Shown here in pieces: positions 24,956 through 37,539 of a DNA stretch of 64,000 nucleotides. The notes below the pieces were generated by a model. The model searched no databases. It had not been told where the DNA came from and was given only the letters and a program-made list of their open reading frames with translations. A program made the translations under genes and the position numbers. Source of the stretch: Aulostomus chinensis (taxonomy: Eukaryota; Chordata; Actinopteri; Syngnathiformes; Aulostomidae); contig JBBMOA010000017.1 in assembly GCA_037954235.1 (NCBI GenBank), forward strand, positions 17,619,027 to 17,683,026, read 5' to 3'. Numbering within the stretch: the stretch's first letter is position 1; each line of letters opens with the position of its first letter.

Positions 24956-26192
24956 AGCTCTGCCGTAGCTGTCCTGCGGTCTCATTCATTTATTAGTCTT
25001 CAGTCACACTTTCCATCTTACAGGAAGTGTGACGTTCGTTTGGATGTAACAGATATTAAATCACCCGTGCCAGTGTTGTGTGTGTGTCTGTCCGCAGGAG
25101 CAGATGTCTGGGCATCGACCCCAACCCTGTGGGCAGGAAACAGGCATGACTGCGCAGGCGGGTGCCGAGAAGCCACTCTGTCGGAAACCTGGACGCCAAT
25201 TCCACCTCCCAACTTTGTATTCAGATGACCTCTTGCGCCCTTTGAGATTTGCCATGTCCATTTATTTAATGCTGCTTTATTTAATGACGCTGGCCAGCCC
25301 GTTGGTGCAGATGGAACCTAACTCACTACTGTGCGAATTTGTTCCATGTTCCTTTAGTTCGAGGTCACCAATCATCTGGAATGATGGCTTGTCAATGAGA
25401 ACCAAGTGAGGATATAAAAATGTTTCCACTGCCTGTCTGTCAAAGTCTCACTTCAGGTCCTGCACTACCACTTCCTTTAGTATTTAATCGCTCAGTCGTG
25501 TGTTTAACCTTCACATTCATAGATAAAGGGAATTTCAAGAATCACAGACTGACTGAATGATGTTGAGGCGTTGACGAGTTTTTAAATAAGGCAGGCTTCT
25601 GATCTAATAAGTGCCTCGTTTAAAACCTGCACAGCGTTTGCGGTTTGCATTGTTGTTCAAGCGTTGGGTCAAGTTCAGACACTGGTCCTGGATCTGGCTT
25701 GGTTGGAAAAGGAAGGATGTTTTTTTCAAGTGGTCGGATATTTTTGACCAAATGCCTTCAAAGATAATTTGGTTCTTATCAAATAACAAGATTCGCAATC
25801 ACTACCTCAGCATGCTAATATTAGCATTTAGCTCAGTCGCTCGCGAGCATAGAGAAAGAAGAACTTTAACAACAGATTCAAATAAACCTGGTTCCTGTAC
25901 AGTTAATTATCACTTTCTTCTCTTTGGCTCTCTGGTAAAGTGATAGCGTGCATTTATCATTGTCAGGCACTGGACTCCTGATGCACCGATTATCACCACG
26001 GCAATATTCGTACTCGCAGTATCATAAAAGATGACAATGACCACTATTTCTAAAGGTTGAGGTGTGGATATACAGACAAGCCTAAAGCCTCATTTAGTTA
26101 TAATTTAACCCACCAGCCATGCTGATGATACCACGCTGCCCTGTTGCCCTTAAGTGCAAGGCCATCTGGTCTCTGTCTTTTTACAGTCTTCA

Positions 26193-26196
<4 letters not shown>

Positions 26197-26230
<34 letters not shown>
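26197..26230. repeat. (TC)17 microsatellite
   Basis: Pure TC tract of about 34 bp followed by a CCATCC-rich stretch. Confidence 0.95.
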
Positions 26231-26234
<4 letters not shown>

Positions 26235-28652
26235 CATCCAACAGTTTACGATGTCCTCGTTTCAACCGGCAGTTGGTGTCTGACTATGTGACTCCAAGTG
26301 AGGACAGGGAGCTGCTGGCACGCCGCTCAGGCATATGGTCTTTGTTGTCCATCATATTTTCCCACTAACAGTTTAGTCAAATATAAAACATCAGAACCGG
26401 AGGGGAAGAGGGTGGCGGCCGCGAAGGTTAAGATAATATGAACATGACAACACCACGGACTCGAGTGAAGTCATAGTTCAAGCTGTTGCTAAATGCTGGT
26501 GGTAATTGTTCTGCACCTTCTCTGCATCTCATTTTAAAACTCATGACATGATTATTCACTCTTTTTTTTCTTTCTTTTTTAGATGGACTCTATTCAGTCC
26601 AAACAGATGAGTCACACTTAAAACTCTCTGCTGTCAAGATGTACTTTTCTGAGGTTAAACGCAGTCACAATTTGGGTTGTGCCCACTCAAATTGCACAGT
26701 CTTGTGACAGCTCAGAGCTCAACCGCAACTGACCTACTTTGATTCTGTTCAAACATCTCTTGTCCAATAGTTTTTTACATTTTGAAAGTCCAACCAACCC
26801 CCCCCTTTATGTTACTTCTTTGATACACGATGTTCCTAATACTAGAGTCTAAATAAACATTTATACATGCAGCTTAATCTCTCCTACGTTCTACTTACCT
26901 CACTAAGGCTTCTACAGCAATGTAATACTGCAGAAGGGCACCGTTTCCATCAATTTCATCTAGTAAGAGGTTTTTCTTGTTCTCCTGACAATTTTTCCGG
27001 TCATTACTGAACACCAAAATATCTCAATTGTACAAGATTTTTCCTTTAACAAAATCTAAAAGTCTCAAAATGCTGACATATCTCAGTAAAACAGGAAAAT
27101 CTTCTTTTAAATATAAAAAATATTCAGTGCTATGAGTTACTGTAGCTTCAAGTAACTATGTAACATAACTGATTAGATCATATTACCGGATTAACTCCGG
27201 CATTGGCGTGTTAAACTATGACTGTGGTTGTTATGGTGTCAGATTAGATCAACGCCTCTGTACTTTTCTGTGCGATGTTTGCTGCTCGATCGTTGGATTA
27301 CTTCTCCCCGCCCCCCCCCCCCCCCCCCATATCCCGCCACCCCCCACCAAGTTATGTACATTGAGTTCCTATTTCATCAGCACCAGCAGAGCTCAGCCTG
27401 CCACTAACGGTCTATCAGCAGTGAAGAACTGCTCCATTTTAGCACATCTTTGCCAAGCAACTTCGATACGAGACACAAAAGTTTGCTATAGGAATATGTA
27501 GAAATTCTGAAATACATAAAAAGATTTGTGACATGTCAGCACAAAAGCGTAAGTCTTCCCCTCCGGTAGGCGCTCCAGAGCTCCGAGGACCGAAATAACA
27601 AGACGACAGTTTTCTCACACAGGCCAATGAACAAATATTCCAATGTCACAATAATTTTCCCTCAAAAAACCTGCACTGAGCACCCACTCCACCTACAGCT
27701 CAGTGTCGCACAGCTAATTGCATATTTATTGTTATTAATTCAGAACTCGACATGATTTCACGATGGTGCACCTATCTCAGTTATTGTTTTTGTTAGACAT
27801 ATAAATGAATATGAATAAATATGTCAAATCACTTGTATGTTCACATACTTGACCAATAATGCTGATTCTGGAATCAGAAAGTAAAAATTCACTGGAACTC
27901 AAAGCTTGTTCTGATGAATCATGAATTTTGCTGAAATGGCTGAATGACCTTTACTTCCTTAGACGGAACAAAAAAAATAAATAGTTTCAGCGAGTTCCCT
28001 TTTTTTTTTTTTCCCACTAATCTAGTTTTTCAATTGACTCCAGATCTTAATCAAAGGATTATTTTTTATTTAACGGCCACACTGGCCTCTCTGTTTGAGA
28101 TGTTCCAGTGTGTCATCAGATGATTTTTTTTTTTAATTTTTAATTTTACAGAAACACTCTTCAAAGTAAGAATCTTTTTTTAAATTTTTTTTTTAAACCA
28201 GGCTGTTACCTTACCGTGTCTTGGTGATATAACAGAAAGGAGCTTCTTTTCATTGTTTCTCTGACAGTCATGCTAAACCGTAAATAGCCCTTCCATCCTC
28301 AACATGCTCCCACCTACTCTCCGCGTATCTATAGTCATCTGAAACCTCAGGATGTAGATATGAATCAAACTCTGCAGACCTTCAATAACTGTGGGTCTTT
28401 AAAAACAAATAAAGAACATGCTGAATGTTTCTCTTCCGTTGAGATGAACATTTCATCAAGCATTAAATGGGGAGCTACAGCAGAACATTTTCCCGCAGGC
28501 AGACGAGCAGACGGAATATTACTGAAAGTGAATTATTTATCAACATCACAGATTTTGGAGCCGTAAGCATCATCATTAGGCACCACACATGCTCAAAGCG
28601 TCTCCAGGGGAGCTCCTCCAGGGAGCCCTCCAGCCTGCCTCCTGTTCCTCAT

Positions 28653-28731
28653 GTTGCCAGGACAACACACCGCCAGCGCACAAGTCAGTGTCTCATAGCA
28701 GCAGATTGGCTTCAGCGTTCTGTTCTGACCA
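28653..28731. promoter_or_regulatory. possible RFX/CCAAT regulatory cluster
   Basis: GTTGCCAGGACAAC (28653-28666) resembles the RFX X-box palindrome. It is followed within 70 bp by two CCAAT boxes in opposite orientation (ATTGG near 28705, CCAAT near 28727). The combination resembles promoters of ciliary genes, but no coding exon of a ciliary gene was found beside it, so it may be an enhancer or coincidence. Confidence 0.25.
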
Positions 28732-28786
28732 ATCAGGAGCCAGGTGCTTGTAGAGGAATCCCTGTTGTTGCTCTTGTGTTTTTGTT

Positions 28787-28818
<32 letters not shown>

Positions 28819-28972
28819 TTGGAGGGGGGGGGGCACGCGTTGTGTTGTGTGGTGCACAAAGCATCTTTACTGCTCGTATGTACAACAAATCACCAGTGAT
28901 TTGTTGTCTGGCCATCTTCACTAACAATGGCACATTGAAATGATGCAACACTCATGTCAAAAGCTAAAAAGA

Positions 28973-29007
28973 GAAGAAGAAGAAGAAGAAGAAGAAGAAG
29001 AAGAAGA
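28973..29007. repeat. (GAA)n microsatellite
   Basis: About eleven uninterrupted GAA units on the plus strand, a polypurine tract capable in principle of triplex formation. Confidence 0.95.
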
Positions 29008-29396
29008 GAAATGGAAATGAAGTCGGATAAAACAACAAACTGATGTAAATCTGCTCAAAACGATCCGTAGACACACGCTGTGACTCCTGTTACTTCAATC
29101 ACGTACTCAACTGCATTTTCAAGATTATTTTCAAGTAAATCATCGAATCAACTTTTCAGCTGATGAGTTACATCTCATTTGTAAATTCTCAGTTATGTTG
29201 TTTATCTATCTACTCGTTTATTTATCTTAATTATCTAAGACTTCTATGGTTTTTCATACTTACAACACAGGATCTACATTGAGACATTTTTTCCCCCCTA
29301 CTAACCTCTCTCCATGTCCAGCAGTTGCATAAACTTGATCAAAGTAAGTAGTAAATGGAGAGATGAAAGGGAAGATGGGTTGAGGGGGTTTGATGT

Positions 29397-29432
29397 ATGT
29401 GTGTGTGTGTGTGTGTGTGGGGGGGGGGGGGG
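29397..29432. repeat. (GT)11 followed by G14
   Basis: A GT tract runs directly into a run of about 14 G residues. Its complement overlaps a spurious Thr-His and Pro-rich open frame. Confidence 0.93.
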
Positions 29433-29898
29433 CTTCGTTCAGAGGTTTTCCACACAGTCTGGAATTCTTTTACACGCCGTGTCCTTTCACCCAGATGACA
29501 ACGTGCAACAGTGGAGAGTGAAATCACCTGACGGTCAACATTTTCCACAAGTGGTTCCATCTCGATCATCACCTAACGGTACTCTCGTTGAATCCTGTTA
29601 TAAGAAAGTGGTTAATACGTTATTGTCATTGAACAAACTCAGAAAAGAAAAGTTGGTTAAGGCAGTAAATCAGAAGTGTTGACAGCAGCAAAACAAACCA
29701 TTTGATAAGAGCAGCAGAGGATTGTTGCAACACTGACATCTTGCTCTTTCTGTGACACGCAGCTGAGGTTTTGACTTTCAATGTGATGAAGTGCAGTACA
29801 GAAATTATGAGTCCCATTATTTTGCCTACACAACTTTATTAGATGGTAAATTAAAAAAAACAAAACAAATCACCCCCTCTCCATACGACATGAACCAT

Positions 29899-30009
29899 CC
29901 ATCGTTGTCTTCCGCTTATTCCTTACTAGTAAGGGTCGCGGGGGGGCTGGAGCCTATCCCAGCATCTACGGGTGAGAGCTGGGGTTCACCCTGGACAGGT
30001 CGCCAGTAT
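29899..30009 (-). mobile_element. 5'-truncated SINE fragment with 12-bp TSD
   Basis: Only the tail-proximal 110 bp of the SINE remain ('gctggagcctatcccagc' and 'ttcaccctggacaggtcgcc'). The sequence gacatgaaccat is present at 29887-29898 and again at 30010-30021, exactly bounding the fragment. This shows the truncation happened at insertion rather than by later deletion. Confidence 0.85.
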
Positions 30010-30071
30010 GACATGAACCATTTGCTAAAAATTTAATCACTGCAAAGATTGTGACTGCTGTGCTTTATTTG

Positions 30072-30102
<31 letters not shown>

Positions 30103-31572
30103 ACTCTCATAGACAGCAACAGAATGAACAGCTTACGATTTCTCTCTGGCAAGATTTTGACAAATGTGTCGATGCATGTTCAGAGCTGTTCCCACTCATA
30201 TATTTTTTTGGGGGGGACATTTTTGAAAGGGAAAAACTTGACTCTTGCCTGTGGCTGCTGCTCAGAGCTCAAGAGCCGGTTGTGAAATATAGCCCCTGGG
30301 TGGTATATTTAACCCTGCTAAGGCTACTCCCCCGTCTGCGTTCGCTCCTGGAGTTCCTGAGATGGGGGAGTTGGCTGGACATGGGAGGTGTGCATGAACG
30401 CGGAGGCCCAGATAGGGCCAGCGTAACCTTTCCTCCAGATTCTCTAACAAAGTTGAAGCGGACTGCCCCTGTAATACCACAAACAGACTACTGTACTTAG
30501 TCCCTGGGCTGCCTGTCATGCCTGCGCTCTAACACGTTTTCTCCATACCCCCACCCCACCCCCTCTGCTAAGCATTGGCACCAAGGTTGCCCTGCAGCAG
30601 CTCCGAGCCGTCACTTCTTTCTGAGGTCATGCTTACGTGAGTCACACTGAGGAGCAGGTCTGCATTGGCAGCCGGGCGCTGCCAGAGTCAGGCCCACACA
30701 CCTGCTACACTCCCTCTGCTGCAGGCAAGATGCAACCAAACATTAATCCAAGAGTCACATCAGGTTAGGTGTGGTCATAGCACCAGTGAGCAGGAAAAAA
30801 CAGAATTTTAATCACTTTTCACTTGATTTTATTCTTCTGTCAAAGCATCTCGGTTGTATTTTATATTCCTCTAAAAGATTTCATTTCTTTTTCTTCTTCT
30901 TCTTCTTTTTTTTTTTTTTAAATTTCACAGCGCCCACAAGTATGTTCCCCTTTGCTCAAATGCAGAGAGTTGGTGATGTAACATTATATATAGGTCAACT
31001 TGAATTCTCTGATATGTATTTGAGGGAACGATCTCACAGACATGCTCGAGACAATAGGCCAGAAGAATAGCAGCCTTCCTATGTTAATATTTACACACAG
31101 TTATAAGAATATATCAGCAGAACAAAGGACAATGTTCTTTTCTCCCTACAGAAGAAAATTGTTCAGTTCTTCTGCAGACTTGAATGCCTGTGGGACAAGT
31201 CTGTAATTTTCCCTTCAGATGTAGCAATAATAATATAAATCAGAAGGCTGATATGGGCCGTATGGATAAAAATGGTGCACCGAGATTGTCCAATCCAAAC
31301 TCCTCAGACACAAAAAGTATCATGAGGTACATAGCAGTGACACTGCCACATCATTCTACAACACAAAACATGTCCCAGCCGTACAACCACTACATCAAAA
31401 ACACAAAAATAAACTTCCTCCAGAGGAAGTGACAAATATTGTGAAAATAACATGATTAAAACAAAGCATTTATTCACATTTTAATGTCAGGATTTTGTGT
31501 TTTTAATGTGGAAAAATCGATCTTAAGAAAGCTACATGTTGATTATTCTGCTATTCTATGAGAAAGCTGCAC

Positions 31573-31588
31573 AAACAACAACAACAAC

Positions 31589-31638
<50 letters not shown>
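31573..31638. repeat. (CAA)n-(CA)n compound microsatellite
   Basis: About five CAA units continue into about 24 CA units. Confidence 0.95.
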
Positions 31639-31641
<3 letters not shown>

Positions 31642-33445
31642 CAAGACAGCGCCCTGCACTTCATCTGGCGCCGGTGTTGCGTTCACTTGTTGTAGGAAAT
31701 GTGAAAAAATACGGCATTCCTGTAGGTTTACGTGCTTTCAGGTAGACAATGTAGTGAATAAGTTGCCTGTAAATAAAAATAAAAAAAATTCCAGTCTCTA
31801 ATCAAGCAAAGCAATTATTACGTAACTATGATATATATGTATATTTACAATGTCCTTTATTTTAAAATCAAGATAATCAAATCCTATCTAATAAATCATA
31901 GCAATAAAAAATTGAAACAACCATGTGCTATGCCACATATTGTCTCAACTCTTGTATAGAAGGTTATTTTGTAAGAATTGAAGTTTTATATATTTAGCTA
32001 AAAATGCATGTAATTCATTCCCTGCAGAGTTATAGACATCCTTTGCAAAGTACCACAAGATGATGACAAAAATATATAATTCCCATTTGTGAGCAATGAA
32101 ACCTTCTTGAAGAATGAAGTTTATATGACAGAAACATTACAAATAATCCATGTCAAATACTCACAGAGTTCAGCATGCAATACACCAATTATTGAAAATT
32201 ATCATTACTTTCTATTAAATGAAACTCAATTGATATATAAAAGCAATATTTATATTCATTAAATATCATTTGCTCTTTAAAAGAACTGTTCTCAAAAGTA
32301 CTGGAAAATAAACTAAAGTAAAACTGGTACTGAAGGGATTGTCCCACTTCATGCTCTTTTTATTTTAAATTTATTTACATAATATTAGTTTATACAATTA
32401 AAAGACTGATTTTTACTAATTTTTTTACCGACAGCATGTTAAGTTTATGTAGCTTCACTTCTGCCAACTTCAAAAGGATAAATAAACATCAACATGCAGC
32501 AGTAAAAACTCAAACAAACCAAAAATTAATTGTTATGTACAGTACACTTGATAAAGCACTGACAGGGGCTGCTGGTGTGTCTTCACTTATACCTAATGAC
32601 ATTTGTAATGCAGGACTGGAATCGAGTGTCCCACCCATTCCATTTTATTCATGAATAAATACCCTGAATAAATGTTTTATAGCTTTAATCATGTCAGATA
32701 TAAACTAATCTTAAAGTGAGCTGTTTCAAGCTCGAGGAGAAATTTATTGCTCGTATTTTAAATACGTAACTGTCTTATCTAAAGACTTCATGCACTGTAT
32801 GTCTACAAAGCAGATATAGAAACATGAGGCCTCCAGATCACATTAACAGGAAGGACTGACTTTATAGGGAAGTAGAAAACATCTAACGTCTGTAAGTTAT
32901 GCATGTTATGTGAAAAATAATTGTATATTCGAATGAAATTAATTTGTTTTTAATGAGGGAGAAGATTATGTGTCATTTTACGGGTTTTAATGGATTGATC
33001 TTGTTCGATTTTCTGTATTAACAGTGTCAGACATGTAGTATTTTGTTCATCTTAATACGTTTATGGAGAGTATTTTAAACAACGGTTCAGCAGTCTCAGT
33101 TTAATCTATGAAAATAAAAATATACTTATTGATGTATACATTTACCTCGAGTGGTTTTCCTACTGCATTTCACAAAAGCTTTTGAGTCACCACAGTTTTC
33201 AAAATCATACAAAACGACCGGTACGTACGTTTTCATTACATTTACAACACCCTTAAATTTTGTAAACGCGTTTTGTAAAAACAAGCCCAACAGCCAAGCC
33301 TGACAAAGTGTTACATTGCAGCGCGGGGGTCTCGTTGTAGGATTCATTCCCACAGCCCGTGAAGGCATCATAGACTTGATCGACCTTTCGCCTAGTTTAA
33401 CGGATGGCAGTTCATCGGGTTTACCCTGACACTGCTGACTCTCGA

Positions 33446-33565
33446 GGCCACGCCCATCAACGGCCACGCACCCCATTTCCTCCAACCGCCCAGCGAGCAC
33501 GCACTGTTCACGCGTCTTCTGCTCTCCTATTGGCTGAAGCTCCGCACACACTCGGAGGTGATTGG
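33446..33565 (+). promoter_or_regulatory. klf11 proximal promoter
   Basis: This GC-rich island lies 230-350 bp upstream of the klf11 start. It contains CACCC/GC-type boxes (ccacgccc near 33449, ccacgcacccc near 33463, accgccc near 33485) and two identical ATTGGCTGA inverted CCAAT boxes at 33529 and 33561, exactly 32 bp apart. GC boxes are targets of Sp/KLF proteins, so autoregulation is possible. No TATA box is seen. The large minus-strand open frame across this region is probably a by-product of base composition. Confidence 0.55.
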
Positions 33566-33794
33566 CTGAGTGTTGCCACCCGCCGGTGCGTGTTGTGAGT
33601 TTTGTTTTTCTTTTTTTTTCGTCCCTCCTCCCCATGTTTTACACACACAGCTGAGAGAAAAGGGAGCCAGTCAGAGGAAAAAAAACCACCTCAACCCTAC
33701 CCGAGAACAAGCAGCAGCACCGGGAACCGCCGTTTCTTTGTTCTACACTGGCTTTGACAGCGAAAAAGTCATAGTGAAATATTATTGCTTCTCA

Positions 33795-36507
33795 ATGCCA
33801 CTGCGAAAATATACAGAAATGGACCCACACGGGGTAAGATAATTCTTCAGTTAGTTACTTTAGCCAAGCGGAGTCTTTATTTTGTGTTGTCTTCATCTGT
33901 CCTTGTTGTTTATGGTTGCTAAGTCAGCAGTTAAAGTTAACGTTTAATTCATTTAAAAAAAAAAACTACATTGTTGTTAATATTATCACTATGCTTATTA
34001 TTATGTCGCCATCCTAGTGTTACCATATGAATTAAAAAAAATGCGCACACCTTTTCTGTACGCTATGTTTCGTTCCTTTGATAATGATAAATGACAATCA
34101 AATTGTATGAAAATATGTCATGTAATTAGTCACGGGAGTCGCGCCAACCGCATTCACGTGAGAATCCGTCTCCGTCATCTGTTTAGGTTAATTAAATCAT
34201 TATTGCTCAGTTGTAACCTGTGAGGCGACTTCCTGATTCATACCTGCTTTGTGGGGATTTCACATGGCTCATCTTGGGCTGCACGTCACTCTTTGGTCTA
34301 TATTTGGCTGTGGGAGGCGGCCTGGCTCTCAGCCAAAGGCAGTGCATGCTGGGCTGGGGTGTAGTCATCATCAGCCCTCCTCCCGGCTTACTTAATTTGG
34401 CCCGGGAAGTTTAGCTACAGGAAGAGTGACTGAGCATGATGACTGGAAATTCTGAATATTTTCTTTGTGTTCCTGTGTCTTCCATGATTGAGCATTGAAT
34501 CACATCTGCACGAAAAACAAAGTCTCATGGCCCATGTGTGTTTGTTCCTCTCCAGACAGAGTACATGGATCACCGTGGGTCCAAGCGAAGGAGGCACGAC
34601 AGCGAACACTCTGTCTCTAGTGGAATCAGCAGCTGTTCCCCCGGTTTAGAGTACACCGACCTGGAGGCGGCCGAGGCGCTGGTGTGTATGAGCTCCTGGG
34701 GCCAGGGCCACTTTCTGAGCAGCAACAGAGTGACCACCTGCAAGCCAAGACCTCTCACCCCGGCTTCAGACTCATGTGACTCCATCCCTCCACCGGAGCT
34801 CCCAGAGCCTCAGAAAGACTTTATGTCTCTCTCTTCTTTGGTAAGAGACATCAGAATGATAACAATTTTGTAACTCAGTTTATTGAGCGTTGAGGGTGTT
34901 TGTTGATGTGAAAGTCTGAAGAGAACACTGTGACCAAAGGAGGCATTCGTTAGAGTTCCTCCTCTCAAACTCGGGGCCGTAAAAATCTCAGTGATCATCA
35001 CTCTCCATTCCTCCTGGGACTTCTGTAAACAGTGGTAGATGAAGAGAAGCCCACCCACTACGACTGTTAAGATCACGAAGGAGAAGGTTACACTCTTTAA
35101 TTCCTCTCCCTTCTCTCAACAGTGTATGACCCCCCCTCACAGCCCCAGCTTTGTGGAGACGTCCAGCACTGTTGTGTCCTTGCAGTCTACAGTCTCTGGG
35201 CATCATCAACCCGGCCTGGCTTCCATTGCTAAGAGGACCCCCTCCCTCCCCCCTCCACTGCAGCCCTGTAGAGCCATGGCTACCAGCGTCATCCGCCATA
35301 CAGCAGACAGCTCCCCCTTCCAGCACCACATTCCAGTGGCCCTTAGTTCCGAGAAAACTAGAGACACAGTAGCAACAGTCTGCCAGCAGCAACGCATCAC
35401 AACCACTGAGCAGAAAACTGTACCTCCATCTCCTCCTCCTCTCACACCCACCTCAAAAACAGAGGTTAGTCCCTCAAAGCCTTGTTTGGACTGTGTCCCC
35501 ACACCCACTCCTGTCAACACCCAACCGCAAAACAGCCCACCCACTCCCCTCGCTCCTGCAACGCTATCCCCGCCTCCAGTCACCAGCCCTCAAATCATCT
35601 GCCAGATGTTTCCTGTCAGCAGCCAATCAGGTATAATCTCAGCATTAATCCCGAGTGCGGTTCACACGTCCTGCGCTGGAATTCGGACTGGCAACACTCC
35701 CATTCTCCCCCAGCCTGCCTCAGCCAACACCACCCCTGTCCAGCAGTCCCTGATTGTGGGTTCAGCAGTGCCTCAGGGCACAGTGATGCTGGTTCTCCCC
35801 CAGTCCTCGGTCTCGCAGGCCCCTCACTGCTCTCAGACTGTCATGACCTTGGGCAACACCAAGCTCCTCCCATTGGCTCCAGCCCCCGTCTATGTGCCTG
35901 CGGGGCCCAGCGGCAGCACGGCAACCACAAAGATGGACTTCTCCCGCAGGAGAAACTATGTCTGCAACTTCCCCGGCTGCAGGAAGACGTACTTCAAGAG
36001 CTCACACCTGAAGGCTCACCTACGAACACACACAGGTGAGCAGCACACTGTTTATGGGACTTTTGAGGATGTGGAACCCAGTTGCATCCTGTTTGTAGAA
36101 CATTCCTCAGCCTTGATGGGAAGAGTGTTGAAACCAAGACAAGCATGATGAGGTTTTATGACGCCACAGTGACTAACTTAGCTCCCTGTTTCCTCTCTCC
36201 TTTAGGTGAGAAACCATTCAGCTGCAGCTGGGACGGCTGTGATAAGAGGTTCGCCCGCTCCGACGAGCTCTCCCGTCACCGGCGGACACACACCGGTGAG
36301 AAGAAATTCGTATGTCCTGTATGTGAGCGGCGATTCATGCGCAGCGATCACCTCACCAAACACGCCCGGCGACACATGACAACAAAGAAAATTCCCTCCT
36401 GGCAAGCTGATGTTCGGAGCCTGAACAAAATGGCTGCTGGCAAAACACCTGCCTCAAAAACTGGCCTCACCACAATAAGCATGCTGGTACCTGCCGGTTC
36501 TAAGTAG
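33795..36507 (+). CDS. klf11: Krueppel-like factor 11 (TIEG2-type zinc-finger repressor)
   Basis: Nuclear Sp/KLF transcription factor that binds GC-rich sites and represses through Sin3. Coding exons 33795-33833, 34556-34840, 35123-36035 and 36206-36507 join in phase to 512 aa, the same length as human KLF11. The Sin3-interaction helix EAAEALVCM lies at about residues 50-58. Exon 3 encodes a long Pro/Ser/Thr-rich region including MATSVIRHTADSS and the end motif DFSRRRNYVC. Three C2H2 fingers use C389/C394/H407/H411, C419/C424/H437/H441 and C449/C452/H465/H469, with TGEK-type linkers. Finger 1 and the linker are split by the last intron. 'KAHLRTHTG' and 'NTKLLPLAPAP' favour KLF11 over KLF10. 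An in-frame ATG at 33819 is an alternative start. Which teleost co-orthologue this is cannot be decided. Confidence 0.94.
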
Positions 36508-36765
36508 ACAACGAACGCCTTAACCGCTCCCAGGGCACCATGGGGAACAGCCGGGTGCATCAGGCTGTTAAAAAAAAACAAAAACCATGCACTGGACCTT
36601 CCCTCTCTTCTGCTCATTAGTACAGTGTCTCATACGTTTGTTTACTTTATTTGACGATATGTATGCACTGTTGCCAAAGCCTTTGTATGACTTTTGTCGT
36701 ATACATTTCATCTTCTCCACCTTTCCTTTGTCGTGGTATTATGTGAATGTATTGTTGGTTGTATT

Positions 36766-36903
36766 ATTAAAAAAAAAAAAGAAGCATTTATTGGGGGGGG
36801 GCATGAAAAACTTTGTAAATATGAATATTAATCATCAACTATGATCATAACATGATATGTCTGTCTAACTTTTCATATTATTTAATACATATTTGTAATT
36901 AAA
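36766..36903 (+). terminator. klf11 candidate polyadenylation signals
   Basis: No AATAAA was found within 400 bp after the stop. The variant ATTAAA occurs at 36766-36771 and 36898-36903. Either could end the transcript, giving a 3' UTR of about 280-420 nt. Confidence 0.4.
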
Positions 36904-37539
36904 AAGATGACTCATGTATTCTTTTTTGTCTGTCTTTTACTTGTGACATGTCTTATATCTAAGGAAAAACTAAGCGTGGGATCCTGATATTGTCAGCAGT
37001 CTTTCTCTGCTAGTGATGTCTGTCCACATCCTGTATGTGTCACTCTTACACCCCCCACATACACACACGCACACACTCGCACACACCCTCAAACTGTGTC
37101 CTTCCAAATTTGCTGACTATAGGCTGTGGGTAGCTTCCTGCTGGCTGAGTGAATTTTTTTCCGTGTTATAAAAGCTGGTTTGCTGAGACCATCTGCAGAA
37201 CAATTGCATCCTGTTTATTAGCTTAGAGCCAGAATGCTGGATGAGTCAGAGCAGACACAACAAGCTGAGATGTGTTCGCCCAGAGTTACAGCTCATGAAC
37301 ACATCATTAGGGCCCATTCAGCGCTGTCACATGGGAACCAGGAGGAGAAGGGGCGGTGGGGTGTCTTCGGTAACACATACCACCACTCAGTTTCATTCAA
37401 AACAAGATCTGTGCAGTTTTTACCAGTTGATCAGGTACTGGTGCTTTGCCTTAGAAACACGATAGAGGGAGAAAAGACAAAACTGAGTAAGTCAACACAA
37501 CATAAAAAGGACTGACGGAGGAAGAAAAATAATGCCACG

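Larger units (their letters stand above)
24956..33440. other. grhl1-klf11 intergenic region
   Basis: About 8.5 kb with no recognisable gene. Contents are a (TC)n tract (26197-26230), long C and G runs, a (GAA)n tract, (GT)n and (CA)n tracts, one truncated SINE, a possible RFX/CCAAT cluster near 28653-28731, a higher-complexity GC-richer block at about 30280-30770, and an AT-rich block at about 31780-33120. Given its neighbours this is the likely home of grhl1 or klf11 enhancers, but that is inference. Confidence 0.6.

Noticed and set aside
25080..25240. Acceptor-like site and open frame just after the grhl1 polyadenylation signal
   Set aside because: It lies downstream of the gene end, adds nothing matching GRHL1, and has no recognisable partner exon.
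26240..26340. Coding-looking stretch (PRFNRQLVSDYVTPSEDREL) after a pyrimidine-rich acceptor-like site
   Set aside because: The frame is short, no donor follows, no neighbouring exon fits, and I recognise no family.
28467..28943. A 158-codon frame starting MGSYSRTF, considered as cystin-1
   Set aside because: Similarity to the human N-terminus is limited to a few Ser/Arg residues, the end is encoded by a poly-T/G stretch, and no cystin C-terminal motif was found nearby.
30051..30500. A 149-codon plus-strand frame
   Set aside because: It begins in a GT microsatellite and shows no domain. The later part is better explained as a non-coding conserved-type block.
33126..33635. A 169-codon minus-strand frame over the klf11 promoter
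   Set aside because: It covers the GC-rich promoter with CCAAT and CACCC boxes, has no recognisable domain, and looks compositional.
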